Shown here: piece after piece, positions 43,977 to 52,132 of the stretch
Position numbering within the stretch: position 1 is the first letter of the stretch
How the letters are laid out: the number at the start of each line of letters is the position of its first letter
Source of the DNA: Streptomyces sp. A3M-1-3
Lineage (GTDB): Bacteria; Actinomycetota; Actinomycetes; Streptomycetales; Streptomycetaceae
Direction: 5' to 3'
DNA length: 64,000 nucleotides
NCBI RefSeq assembly: GCF_024213665.1
Contig: NZ_JANAVP010000028.1
Span: forward strand, 30,851-94,850
Made by a program: the position numbers and the translations under genes
The notes under the pieces: generated by a model
Databases searched by the model: none
What the model saw: only the letters and a program-made list of their open reading frames with translations
What the model was told of the DNA's origin: nothing

Positions 43977-45413
43977 TCAGCCGGTCCGCGGCAGCGGCGT
44001 ACGCGGCAGGGCGTGCGCGGAGGCCCGGGAGAGGGCCACCGTGGCGTGGACCAGCAGTGCCAGGGCCGCGGTGGCGCAGATGGCTGCGGGGACTGCGGCC
44101 GGGCCCCAGGCGTTGTGGGCGGCCTCGACGGGTCCGGCGAGGAAGCCGCAGCCGGGCAGCCGGGCAGCCAGGACGCTGGTGAGGGCGGCGACCTCGGCGG
44201 CGCAGGCCGCGCCGAGTCCGGTCGCGGCGGCATCGGGGAAGCCGTGGACGGTGAGCAGCCGGGCGAGGAAGAGCAGCGCGCCGAGGGCGGCCGGCGCGAG
44301 CAGCGCGCCCTCGCCGAACGCGAGCCGGGAGAGCAGCAGCAGAGCGGTGAGGGCGGCCAGGAAGAGCGCGACCACGCCCAGCAGCAGGGGCCGCACCACT
44401 CCGGCGAACTCCTCCAGCGCACGGCTGCCGGCCAGCCGACTCCGCGCCTGTACGTCGAAGACCCCGGCGCACCACGCGGCGGGCGCGACGGCCAGCGCGA
44501 GTCCGGCCACCGGGGCCGGCGCGATAAGCCAGCCGCCGCCGAACCCGTCGCCCCCGCCGGACCCTCCCGACGCGCTCGACTCGCTCGGCCCGCTGGACCC
44601 GCCCGGCCCGCCCAGCCCGTCGGACACGCCGGACCCGATCGGCCCGCCGAGGGAGGCGGATGCGCTGGACCCGCCGGACTCGCTTGATCCACCTAACGGG
44701 TCGGACGCAGCGGCCCCGCCCGGCCCGACGAGGGCGTCACCGGAACCGCCCGGCCCCTCGGACGTGCCGGACCCGGCGAACGGGTCGGATGCGCCGGACC
44801 CGATCGGCCCGCCGGACCCGCCCCCGCTCGACCCGCTGGACCCTCCCGGCCCTCCGCCGAGAAATTCCACCAGCAGGGCGTCCCCGAACAGCGCGTAGCC
44901 CAGTAGCCAGCACACCCACAGGCGTGCGGCGAGCACCGTGCGCCCCTCGGCGCGCAGCGGGCCGCGCCGCAGGGACAGCCGCAGCGCGACGGCCACGGCC
45001 ACCGCGCCCGCAGCGCCGGCCGCGAGCCGCGGCTGCCCGTCGGTGGCCTGCACCGCGGCGACGGCGAGGGCGCACACGGCGCCCGGCAGGAGAGCGACGG
45101 CGCTCCACGCCGCGCGGCCGGGGGGCTCGGAGGTGCGCTCCGGCGCGTCCGCGCGCGGTACGCGGGCGTACAGCTCCTCGGCGAGCGAGAACACGTCCCG
45201 GTGCCGGAAACGTGCGGCGGTCCGGTCGGTGACCCCGTGCGCTTCGAGCCCGGCGGCGATCTCCAGCGGATCGACGGCCTGCTCACACAGCTCCCGGTGC
45301 CGGTGCATGAGCGCTTTGACGGGATCGGCGGGTCCCCGTCGGCGTGCAGCCGTCCCACCGGGAACCCGCGGCGCATCCGCTCCCGGTTCACCGGCCGTAC
45401 GCGACGCACTCAT
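43977..45413 (-). CDS. Polytopic membrane protein of the Pel-like cluster
   Basis: 478 residues. An N-terminal cytoplasmic domain of about 90 residues has VKALMHRHRELCEQAVDPLEIAAGLEAHGV. Eight or so membrane segments follow in two groups, separated at residues 195-295 by a low-complexity Gly/Ser-rich loop (GGSSGSSGGGSGG and similar). No domain is recognised. Its place between the glycosyltransferase and the epimerase genes suggests a membrane partner for synthesis or export, a place PelG or PelE takes in Pel clusters, but it is not visibly homologous to either. ATG 45413 has GAGGTG 5 bases upstream. Confidence 0.75.
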   Translation of the reverse strand: MSASRTAGEPGADAPRVPGGTAARRRGPADPVKALMHRHRELCEQAVDPLEIAAGLEAHGVTDRTAARFRHRDVFSLAEELYARVPRADAPERTSEPPGRAAWSAVALLPGAVCALAVAAVQATDGQPRLAAGAAGAVAVAVALRLSLRRGPLRAEGRTVLAARLWVCWLLGYALFGDALLVEFLGGGPGGSSGSSGGGSGGPIGSGASDPFAGSGTSEGPGGSGDALVGPGGAAASDPLGGSSESGGSSASASLGGPIGSGVSDGLGGPGGSSGPSESSASGGSGGGDGFGGGWLIAPAPVAGLALAVAPAAWCAGVFDVQARSRLAGSRALEEFAGVVRPLLLGVVALFLAALTALLLLSRLAFGEGALLAPAALGALLFLARLLTVHGFPDAAATGLGAACAAEVAALTSVLAARLPGCGFLAGPVEAAHNAWGPAAVPAAICATAALALLVHATVALSRASAHALPRTPLPRTG

Positions 45414-45484
45414 GCGGTCACCTCTCGGTACGTGACGGACCACGCGTCCGGGACCGGCGGAGCCGCGCCGCGCAGCGGGGGCGC

Positions 45485-45545
45485 GTCGGGGGGCCGGGGG
45501 TTCACCCCCGGTTTCGGGACGGGGCGGGGTGGGGGAAAGCCACCC
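45485..45545 (+). repeat. Dispersed hairpin/G-rich element, copy B
   Basis: Between the membrane-protein and pelF-like genes, antisense to both. CCGGGGGT-TC-ACCCCCGG forms a hairpin in which the last stem pair differs from copies C and D by a matched change (T-A for C-G). It is followed by TTTCGGGACGGGGCGGGGT and GGGGGAAA. Confidence 0.75.
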
Positions 45546-45555
45546 GCGGCGCCGG

Positions 45556-47217
45556 TCACGCGTCCGCCTCCGTCACGGTCGTGCACGCGCCCACGGGCTG
45601 GTCCGCCCAGCTGGGAGCGCCGCCGGTCCAGCGCCACGGGACGTACGCCTCCGGGGGGTGGGCGAAGGGCAGCGGTTCACCGCCCTCGCCCACGGCCTCG
45701 CGCCGCACCGGGCAGTGCGAGATCAGCTCCAGGTAAATGCCGCGAAATGCCGCGATGTTCTGCTCGACGGTGAACAGTTCGAGCGCCCGCGCCCGCGCCG
45801 CCGCGCCCAGCCGCTCCCTGCGCTCCGGGTCCCGCAGCAGCGCGAGGCACGTGTCCGCGAGGGCGCGCGGATTGCGCGGCGGCACCACCAGCCCCGTACC
45901 GCCGATGACTTCGCACACCGCGCCCACGTCGGTGGACACCGTGGCGCGTCCGCAGAACATCGCCTCGACCAGGCTGACCGGGAAGCCCTCCACCACGCTG
46001 GAGAGGACCACCACACTCCCCGCCGCATACGCGTCGGCCTGTTCCGGCGTCTCCGGGCCGCCGATCTCCTCGAAGGAGACCGGGTTGTCGCCCATGGTCA
46101 CCGCGTCCGCCGCCTCGTCGGGGAAGAGCTGCGCGGCGAGCGCCCGGCAGTGGGCGAGATACGTGGCGGCCTCCGGCCCCCGCGCGGGCGCCCCGAAGAT
46201 GCGGAGCCGGGCCGCCGGCTCCTCCTTGCGTACGTCGGCGAACGCGTGCAGCAGCGCGATGAGGTCCTTGGCCGGCTCGATACGGCCGACCCAGACGAGG
46301 GTGTGCGGGTCGCCGCGGTCCTCGCCCTCCCCCACCGCGGTGAAGCGCTCCTCCTCCATCCCGGGGTACACCGTGCGCAGCTTCGCGCGGTCCGCGCCGC
46401 AGCGCTCCTGCCAGCGGCGGGCGTGCGTGTTGCCGGGGGTGATGAGGGCGGCCTGCCGGTACACCTCGGAGGCCAGCCTGCCGTGGAAGGCGGCGAGCAG
46501 GGCGCGCACCGGCACGCTCAGGCGGCCGTCCGCACGATCGAGGTAGTGCGCGCGCAGCTGTACGCCGTACTCGGTGACCAGCAGCGGGACCCCGAAGAAG
46601 CGTTTGGCCAACAGCCCGGGCAGGGCGGCGGTGCCGCCGGACGCGGCGTGGCAGAGGTCGACTCCGCCGAGTCCGCCGTCGGCCTCCGCGTACCAGTCGA
46701 GCGACAGCGGACGCAGCGCGCGCTCCAACTGGTCCACGAAGACGAGGTAGTCCGGCACCTGGGCGGCGTGCACGGCACGGCTCACGCCGGGCGCGCGGCA
46801 GGCGGCTTCCAGGGCGCGCACGGCGATCTCGGAGCGCAGCGCGGCGTACAGCCCGCCCTCGTCGCGGGCGAGTTCGGCGAGCCCGTACAGGCCGGCGGCG
46901 AACCGTGCCGTCGCGTCCGGGTCGTCCCCCGCGCAGATGGCCGAGGCGAGCTGCTTGAAGTGCAGGGAGAAGCGCCGCCGTGCACGCCTTCCGTGTGTGC
47001 GTCCATCGTCCTCGGGCGTCCACAGGGGCGCGCTGCGCACCCGCTGCACCTGGTGCGGAAGCGGGATCCAGCCCTGCTCCTCCTGGTGCGCGCTGCGGCT
47101 CAGCGCGTAGATCTCGAACTCGTGCTGCGCGAGCCCGCGCACGAGCCGGTCGCACCAGAGTCTCGACTCACCCGTCGCATACGGATAACCACCTTCCGTG
47201 AGCATTCCGATCCGCAC
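45556..47217 (-). CDS. pelF: PelF-type glycosyltransferase (GT4, DUF3492)
   Basis: A 553-residue GT-B glycosyltransferase. The N-terminus RIGMLTEGGYPYATGESRLW and a DUF3492-like lobe, then LLVTEYGVQLR and a C-terminal GT4 lobe: PGMEEERF, TLVWVGRIEPAKDL, VLSSVVEGFPVSLVEAMFCG, with the EGFPVSLVE motif that holds the nucleotide sugar. PelF polymerises UDP-GalNAc/GlcNAc into Pel. GTG 47217 gives the family-typical start. It is first in the four-gene cluster; a gap of 208 bases upstream contains a 14-bp inverted repeat. Confidence 0.9.
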   Translation of the reverse strand: MRIGMLTEGGYPYATGESRLWCDRLVRGLAQHEFEIYALSRSAHQEEQGWIPLPHQVQRVRSAPLWTPEDDGRTHGRRARRRFSLHFKQLASAICAGDDPDATARFAAGLYGLAELARDEGGLYAALRSEIAVRALEAACRAPGVSRAVHAAQVPDYLVFVDQLERALRPLSLDWYAEADGGLGGVDLCHAASGGTAALPGLLAKRFFGVPLLVTEYGVQLRAHYLDRADGRLSVPVRALLAAFHGRLASEVYRQAALITPGNTHARRWQERCGADRAKLRTVYPGMEEERFTAVGEGEDRGDPHTLVWVGRIEPAKDLIALLHAFADVRKEEPAARLRIFGAPARGPEAATYLAHCRALAAQLFPDEAADAVTMGDNPVSFEEIGGPETPEQADAYAAGSVVVLSSVVEGFPVSLVEAMFCGRATVSTDVGAVCEVIGGTGLVVPPRNPRALADTCLALLRDPERRERLGAAARARALELFTVEQNIAAFRGIYLELISHCPVRREAVGEGGEPLPFAHPPEAYVPWRWTGGAPSWADQPVGACTTVTEADA

Positions 47218-47298
47218 GAGTGCACCCCCGATCTCCCGTATGGGCGGCCGCCGTTGGTCGGGCGACTCGCCGCGGGATGAACTCAAGCGGATATGCCG

Positions 47299-47330
47299 GT
47301 GGCGCGATGGACGGTTGTCCATCGCGCCAC
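47299..47330. promoter_or_regulatory. 14-bp inverted repeat upstream of the Pel-like cluster
   Basis: GTGGCGCGATGGAC (47299-47312), GGTT, GTCCATCGCGCCAC (47317-47330) lies 82 bases before the pelF-like start and 96 bases after the stop of the DUF3152 gene. It has no T tract on either side, so an operator or RNA-leader element is as likely as a terminator. Confidence 0.6.
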
Positions 47331-47425
47331 TGGAAGGGGTGAAGAGTCGTAACTTTCACACCCCCGTAGCGTTCCGTCGCGCTACAGGGCTTTTCGTTAC
47401 GCACAGTCAGGCTACGGCCAACTGG

Positions 47426-49102
47426 TCAACTGCCGGGATGCACCCAGGGGTTGGGCTTGCACTTGACCCCTTCGAGGTCCAGCGACTTGGTCTGCTGCTG
47501 CATGATCGGCGCCAGTGCGCCCGGCGTCTTGCAGCTCACATGACCATGGCCCAGGCGGTGTCCGACCTCGTGGTTGATCAGCATCTGCCGGTACGCGAGC
47601 ATCTGGTCCGGCCCGTATGTGTCGGCACCCTGCGCCCACCGGAACGCGTTGATCATGACGCGGTCGGTGGATGCCGAATCGCAGGAGACATTGTCGACGG
47701 TCGTGTCGAGACCCGATTTGGCGCACCAGACGCCCGTGGTTGCCGGACTGGCCAGGGTGATGACGAAGTCTGCCTCGCCGGAGGACACGCGCTCGAAGGT
47801 CATACCGCCGTTGTGCGCCCAGCTGCGGTCGTCGTTGAGGGTCTTCTGCACCGCTTCGGCGAAGAGCCCGCCGTCGAGCCGAAGCCCCTTCTCGATGTCG
47901 ACGCGGTAGCGGATACGTTCGCCTCTGCCGGGAGCCTTGGCGAAGCCGGGCACTGCCTCGAAGTTGCCCGAGGCCTTCAGCTGCGGGTCGATCGGATACT
48001 GCTTCGCCATCTTCTGTGCGAACGTCACCGGCTGGGCGGGCGGAGCCGCCGGTGCTTCTGGCGGCGCCGGCCGCTGGTTCGAGCGGGAGGCCGAGTCGGC
48101 CTCCTCCCGGTCGCCCGCGGTGTCGGAGGCCTGCGTGCCGGCCGGTTTCTCGCCGCCGGCGACCTGTCCCGCCACGACGACCGCAAGCACGGTGGTCACC
48201 GCGGCGGCCGCGATGCCGGTGAAGGTCCTGGCCCGGCCGCCTTTGGCCGGCTGCTCCGGCTCGTCGAGCCCCTCGGGTTCCCGGGGTTCCTCGGGCTCTC
48301 CGGCGGCCGTCGGCTGTTCGGTCAGCGGGGTCACCCGGCGGTGCGCCCCGGTGGAGAAGACCTCGTCCTCGAACGCCTCGATGTCCCCGCTCCGCTGACC
48401 GGGCACAACCGGCCGGGTTGCCTGCGCCACCCGAGCCTGCGAACTGCCGTACGCGGGAATGCCCTGCGCGGGGGTCCCATAGGCCTGGGCACCGTGCGCG
48501 TACCCGGGGCTGCCGTGCCCGTGCCCTTGCCCTTGCCCTTGCCCGGGGCTGCCGTACACCGGGGTCCCGTGCGCGGGGGTCCCGTGCGCCGGAGTCCCGA
48601 ACACAGGGCTGCCGTACGCGGGGCTGCCAGGCGCCGGGGTCCCGTACCCGGCGGTGCCCTGCGCCGGGGTGCCGTGCCCGGCGGTGCCCTGCGCCGGAGT
48701 GCCGTACGCGTGACCGCCCTGCGCCGGGGTGCCGTGCCCGGCACTGCCCTGCGCCTGGGTTCCGTACGCCGGCTGCGCGTTCGTCTGCGGATTCGGGCGG
48801 GGGGTGCCCCGCCAGTCGCCGTACACCCCGCCGGTGTGCGCCGACGGGCCGGGCGGCCGGCCCTGGGGGCCGCCGACGGTGCCCCAGCCGCCGCCCGCTT
48901 CGTACGCTTCGGGGTGACCACTGCGCACCGGCGGCGCCGCCATCGGCCCCCCGCGCGGCTGGCTTCCGTACCCCTGATGGGCCACCGGCGGCTCGGGCGC
49001 CGGCCGCGCGGCTCCGCTCGGTACGAACGGAATCCCCGACGTACCGGTGAGGGAGGTACTCGCCCCCTTGGGTGCGGGGCCCTTGCGGCTGTGTCGTCCC
49101 AC
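47426..49102 (-). CDS. DUF3152 metallopeptidase-like membrane protein with repeat-rich N-terminus
   Basis: 558 residues. About 240 N-terminal residues are Gly/Pro/Tyr/Gln-rich, with many copies of a 10-residue unit like YGTPAQGTAG and a His/Gly/Gln patch (GQGQGQGHGHG). Then a single membrane segment (FTGIAAAAVTTVLAVVVAG) and an extracytoplasmic DUF3152 domain with the zinc motif INHEVGHRLGHGHVSC. The catalytic part faces outward and the repeats are cytoplasmic. The mycobacterial counterpart is Rv3207c, from memory. The GTG start overlaps no gene; the hydrolase gene ends 8 bases upstream. Confidence 0.87.
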   Translation of the reverse strand: MGRHSRKGPAPKGASTSLTGTSGIPFVPSGAARPAPEPPVAHQGYGSQPRGGPMAAPPVRSGHPEAYEAGGGWGTVGGPQGRPPGPSAHTGGVYGDWRGTPRPNPQTNAQPAYGTQAQGSAGHGTPAQGGHAYGTPAQGTAGHGTPAQGTAGYGTPAPGSPAYGSPVFGTPAHGTPAHGTPVYGSPGQGQGQGHGHGSPGYAHGAQAYGTPAQGIPAYGSSQARVAQATRPVVPGQRSGDIEAFEDEVFSTGAHRRVTPLTEQPTAAGEPEEPREPEGLDEPEQPAKGGRARTFTGIAAAAVTTVLAVVVAGQVAGGEKPAGTQASDTAGDREEADSASRSNQRPAPPEAPAAPPAQPVTFAQKMAKQYPIDPQLKASGNFEAVPGFAKAPGRGERIRYRVDIEKGLRLDGGLFAEAVQKTLNDDRSWAHNGGMTFERVSSGEADFVITLASPATTGVWCAKSGLDTTVDNVSCDSASTDRVMINAFRWAQGADTYGPDQMLAYRQMLINHEVGHRLGHGHVSCKTPGALAPIMQQQTKSLDLEGVKCKPNPWVHPGS

Positions 49103-49110
49103 GCGCCCCG

Positions 49111-50073
49111 TCAGCTCCTGCCGCTGTCTTCGAGTAGTTCCCGGAAGGCCGTCGCGACCGTCTCCGGATACTCCATCATCGCCACGTGCCCGGCGTCGGG
49201 CAGGGTCAGCAGCCGGGAATCCCGGTAGGCCGCGGACGCCCTGCGCGCCATCCGGTACGAGACCAGCAGATCCCGCCCGCCGTACACCAGGAGCGTCGGT
49301 GCCAGCACCCGTTCCGCCTGCCGCCACAGTCCGTGCTGCCCGCCCAGTGTGTACGCGTCGACGATGCCACGCGAAGAGCGGGTCATCGCATCCCAGAAGT
49401 ACGGCAGCGCCATCCGCCGTTCCATTTCCTCCACGGCGTTGCGGAAGCCGTCCGGAGTGACCTGGGCCGGGTCGCCATAGCAGAGGGCCAGCACCTCGCG
49501 GGTGCGCTGCTCCGCCGTCCAGCCCCGGGTGAGCCGGCCGAACAGCGTGGCGATACCGGGCACCGCGAGCAGCGCGGTAGGTACCGCCTGGCGCTGCACC
49601 CTGAGCTCCGGGAGGGCCGGCGAGACGAGGGTGAGCGTGCGCACCAGATCCGGCCGGACGGCGGCGACGCGGGTGGTCACCGCGCCGCCCATCGAGTTGC
49701 CGAGGAGGTGCACCGGCCCGCGCCCGGCCGAGTCGAGATGACGGATGACCGCCCGGGCGTGTCCCGTGAGCGAGTAGTTGCCGTCGTCCGGCGGCGGCGA
49801 GTCGCCGAAGCCGGGCAGATCGAGCGCCTCGCCGTCCACGACGTCCTCGAGCTGCTGCATCAGCGCCGACCAGTTCTGCGACGATCCGCCGAGTCCGTGG
49901 ACGTACAGCGCGGGCCGAAGTCCGGTGCGGGCCGGGGGCCGGGACCGTACGGTCAGCGTCAGTCCGGGCAGGGCGACGGAGCGCAGCCGCTCCCCGTCGG
50001 CCACCCGCACGGCGCTGACCTGGGGCGCCACCGCGGTGGCGGCGAAAACTCCCGGCGGCTCGGTCGAAGACAT
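49111..50073 (-). CDS. Alpha/beta hydrolase
   Basis: A 320-residue alpha/beta hydrolase: oxyanion loop YVHGLGGSSQNW, nucleophile elbow LLGNSMGGAVTT (Ser), acid in YGGRDLLVS and catalytic His in LPDAGHVAMME. No signal peptide. Substrates cannot be assigned; the mycobacterial locus has lipV (Rv3203) in a similar setting. It ends 8 bases before the DUF3152 gene, so they may form an operon. Its promoter region is shared with the divergent small gene at 50217. Confidence 0.9.
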   Translation of the reverse strand: MSSTEPPGVFAATAVAPQVSAVRVADGERLRSVALPGLTLTVRSRPPARTGLRPALYVHGLGGSSQNWSALMQQLEDVVDGEALDLPGFGDSPPPDDGNYSLTGHARAVIRHLDSAGRGPVHLLGNSMGGAVTTRVAAVRPDLVRTLTLVSPALPELRVQRQAVPTALLAVPGIATLFGRLTRGWTAEQRTREVLALCYGDPAQVTPDGFRNAVEEMERRMALPYFWDAMTRSSRGIVDAYTLGGQHGLWRQAERVLAPTLLVYGGRDLLVSYRMARRASAAYRDSRLLTLPDAGHVAMMEYPETVATAFRELLEDSGRS

Positions 50074-50216
50074 GCGGCAATGTTACGAGACGATCACGTG
50101 GTGGCTCGTGTGTTCGCCATCACAGATCGCGTAGCGCCTTGTTTCGTACTCTCCTAGGCTCGGTACTGAAGGGCGCCCGCCCGACCCCTGCTTCTTCAGA
50201 AAGAAGGGGAATCACC

Positions 50217-50468
50217 ATGACCGTCGATCCCAGTGACCCGGATACCTTCGAGGAAGTCCTCCAGGAAGTCCTCGATGAATCGCTCGGCGAATCGCGCAGC
50301 GAATCGCTCGACGACGAAGCGCCGGAGGCGGACGCGGCCGAGCAGCACACGGAGCTGCGCCAGCACCGCGACGACTCCCTGACGGGCCGGGACCGTGACG
50401 CCTCGAACGACGCGGACGCCGCGGAACAGGCACGAGTCGTCGAGCTCGACGAGGACGACTACCGGTGA
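50217..50468 (+). CDS. Small acidic protein of unknown function
   Basis: An 83-residue, strongly acidic, hydrophilic protein (MTVDPSDPDTFEEVLQEVLDE, ending ELDEDDYR). The middle holds a short DNA repeat, CTCGGCGAATCGC and GCGAATCGCTCGA, giving a Ser/Glu repeat (ESLGESRSESL). ATG 50217 follows AAGGGGA. No domain is recognised. It precedes the TetR gene by 130 bases on the same strand. I am moderately sure it is expressed. Confidence 0.6.
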   Translation: MTVDPSDPDTFEEVLQEVLDESLGESRSESLDDEAPEADAAEQHTELRQHRDDSLTGRDRDASNDADAAEQARVVELDEDDYR

Positions 50469-50598
50469 GCTGAGGTGTCCGAAGGCCAAGAAAACTGGAC
50501 CTGGACCCCCCATTGGCGGTTACTCAAAAGTACGATGGCGGGCGCGGCGCACACCGCACACAGAACACGGTGTTTGTTCCAAGAAAGTGGGAGGCGGC

Positions 50599-51243
50599 GT
50601 GACAGCCATCGAGCAGACAGAGGCGGCGCGCCCGCGGGGCACGCGCCTGCCGCGCCGAGCCCGACGCAATCAGCTCCTGGGCGCGGCCCAGGAGGTATTC
50701 GTCGCACAGGGGTACCACGCTGCCGCGATGGACGACATCGCCGAGCGGGCCGGGGTCAGCAAGCCGGTCCTCTACCAGCACTTCCCGGGCAAGCTCGACC
50801 TGTACCTGGCCCTGCTGGACCAGCACTGCGAGTCGCTGCTCCAGGCCGTCCGTACGGCGCTGGCCTCGACCAGCGACAACAAGCTGCGCGTCGCGGCGAC
50901 GATGGACGCGTACTTCGCCTACGTGGAGGACGAGGGCGGCGCGTTCCGCCTGGTCTTCGAGTCCGACCTGACGAACGAGCCCGCCGTTCGCGAGCGCGTC
51001 GACCGGGTCTCGCTCCAGTGCGCCGAGGCGATCTCCGACGTCATCGCCGAGGACACCGGCCTGTCCAAGGACGAGTCGATGCTGCTCGCCGTCGGCCTGG
51101 GCGGCGTCTCCCAGGTGGTGGCCCGCTACTGGCTCTCCAGCGAGATCGCCATCACGCGCGACAAGGCGGTGGAGCTGCTGACCTCGCTGGCCTGGCGCGG
51201 CATCGCGGGCTTCCCGCTGCACGGCACGGAGCAGAACCACTGA
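50599..51243 (+). CDS. TetR-family transcriptional regulator
   Basis: 214 residues. The N-terminal helix-turn-helix is typical (RNQLLGAAQEVFVAQGYHAAAMDDIAERAGVSK in outline, with YQHFPGKLDLYLALL after it). The C-terminal helical ligand domain is unlike well-studied members. GTG 50599 has GGGAGG 4 bases upstream. Targets are unknown; the neighbours and the mycobacterial counterpart (Rv3208, from memory) point to a conserved housekeeping regulator. A 117-base gap separates it from the DUF3107 gene. Confidence 0.92.
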   Translation: MTAIEQTEAARPRGTRLPRRARRNQLLGAAQEVFVAQGYHAAAMDDIAERAGVSKPVLYQHFPGKLDLYLALLDQHCESLLQAVRTALASTSDNKLRVAATMDAYFAYVEDEGGAFRLVFESDLTNEPAVRERVDRVSLQCAEAISDVIAEDTGLSKDESMLLAVGLGGVSQVVARYWLSSEIAITRDKAVELLTSLAWRGIAGFPLHGTEQNH

Positions 51244-51360
51244 TCCGCTTGTTCGCTGCCAGCGTTCGGGGGCGCGGCATGACGGTCCCCTCACCGGGCT
51301 AATGTGTCCGAGTACGGCGCGGCACATCGCGCGACCCCGGACCGTCGGAGGGACAAAGCC

Positions 51361-51588
51361 GTGGAGGTCAAGATCGGCGTGCAGCACGCACCCCGGGAGA
51401 TCGTTCTGGAGAGCGGGCAGTCCGCCGAGGAGGTCGAGAGCGCCGTGGCCGACGCGCTGGCCGGCAAGGCGAAGCTGCTCAGCCTGACGGACGACAAGGG
51501 CCGCAAGGTCCTGGTGCCTGCCGAACGGCTGGCATACGTGGAGATCGGCGAGCCGACGACCCGCAAGGTCGGGTTCGGCCCGCTGTAG
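51361..51588 (+). CDS. DUF3107 family protein (TB9.4-like)
   Basis: A 75-residue protein, VEVKIGVQHAPREIVLES at the start and YVEIGEPTTRKVGFG at the end; the size and motifs match the small actinobacterial DUF3107 family (Rv3208A/TB9.4). The function is unknown. Start GTG 51361 follows GGAGGGA at about 11 bases. A hairpin lies 30 bases after the stop. Confidence 0.85.
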   Translation: MEVKIGVQHAPREIVLESGQSAEEVESAVADALAGKAKLLSLTDDKGRKVLVPAERLAYVEIGEPTTRKVGFGPL

Positions 51589-51618
51589 CATCCGCTGTAA
51601 CACACAACTGACAGAAAT

Positions 51619-51644
51619 GGCCCGGTGGTTGCTCCCACCGGGCC
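51619..51644 (+). terminator. Intrinsic terminator after the DUF3107 gene
   Basis: GGCCCGGTGG (51619-51628) pairs with CCACCGGGCC (51635-51644), followed by GTTTGTGT. Confidence 0.82.
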
Positions 51645-51745
51645 GTTTGTGTACTCCCCGGCCGCCGGGGAGGGTTGTATTCCGCGCGCTTCGGGTAGGA
51701 CCGCCTACGACCGATTTGCCCCTGGCCGCGTGCGGGAGGAACTTC

Positions 51746-52018
51746 ATGCTGTGGGAAGCGCTCGGCTCAGCTGTGCTCGGTTTCGCCCTGTCCTGGGCGG
51801 CCGTCCGCCGCCTGCCCGACCGGCTCCCGGCCTCGCGCCTGGTCCTGGTCACCGGGCCGCTCGGGGCGCTGTTCGGCGCGTACCTCACCCACTTCGCGCT
51901 CGGCTCCGGCCATATCGCCGCGACGCTGGGCGGCGCGGTGCTGGTCGCCGCGGTGGTGCTGTCGCTGCTGATCCGGCCGACGGGCCGCGCCCCCTTTTCA
52001 GTCCCGTCAGGCGGATAG
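51746..52018 (+). CDS. Small two- or three-pass membrane protein
   Basis: 90 residues: hydrophobic segments at AVLGFALSWAAV, LVLVTGPLGALFGAYL and AATLGGAVLVAAVVLSLLI, joined by short positive loops (RRLPDRLP). ATG 51746 has GGGAGG 7 bases upstream. No family is recognised. A short G+A-rich tandem repeat follows the stop. Confidence 0.72.
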   Translation: MLWEALGSAVLGFALSWAAVRRLPDRLPASRLVLVTGPLGALFGAYLTHFALGSGHIAATLGGAVLVAAVVLSLLIRPTGRAPFSVPSGG

Positions 52019-52028
52019 CCCGGAGAAA

Positions 52029-52061
52029 CCGGAAGGACCGGAAGGACCGGAAGGACCGGAA
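52029..52061. repeat. 9-base tandem repeat
   Basis: CCGGAAGGA is repeated 3.7 times directly after the preceding gene. Confidence 0.8.
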
Positions 52062-52132
52062 CAAGGACCAGAAGAAGGGGGCGCAGACCCGGGATCGGAC
52101 CGGGGGCGGGACAGCGAGTAGAGAGTCTCCGG

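Noticed and set aside
48480..48780. Regular 30-base repeats resembling a CRISPR array
   Set aside because: There are no unique spacers; the repeats encode the 10-residue units of the DUF3152 protein in frame.
50196..50513. 105-codon minus-strand frame over the small acidic gene
   Set aside because: No ribosome site and shadow-type composition; the plus strand has a site and a plausible acidic product.
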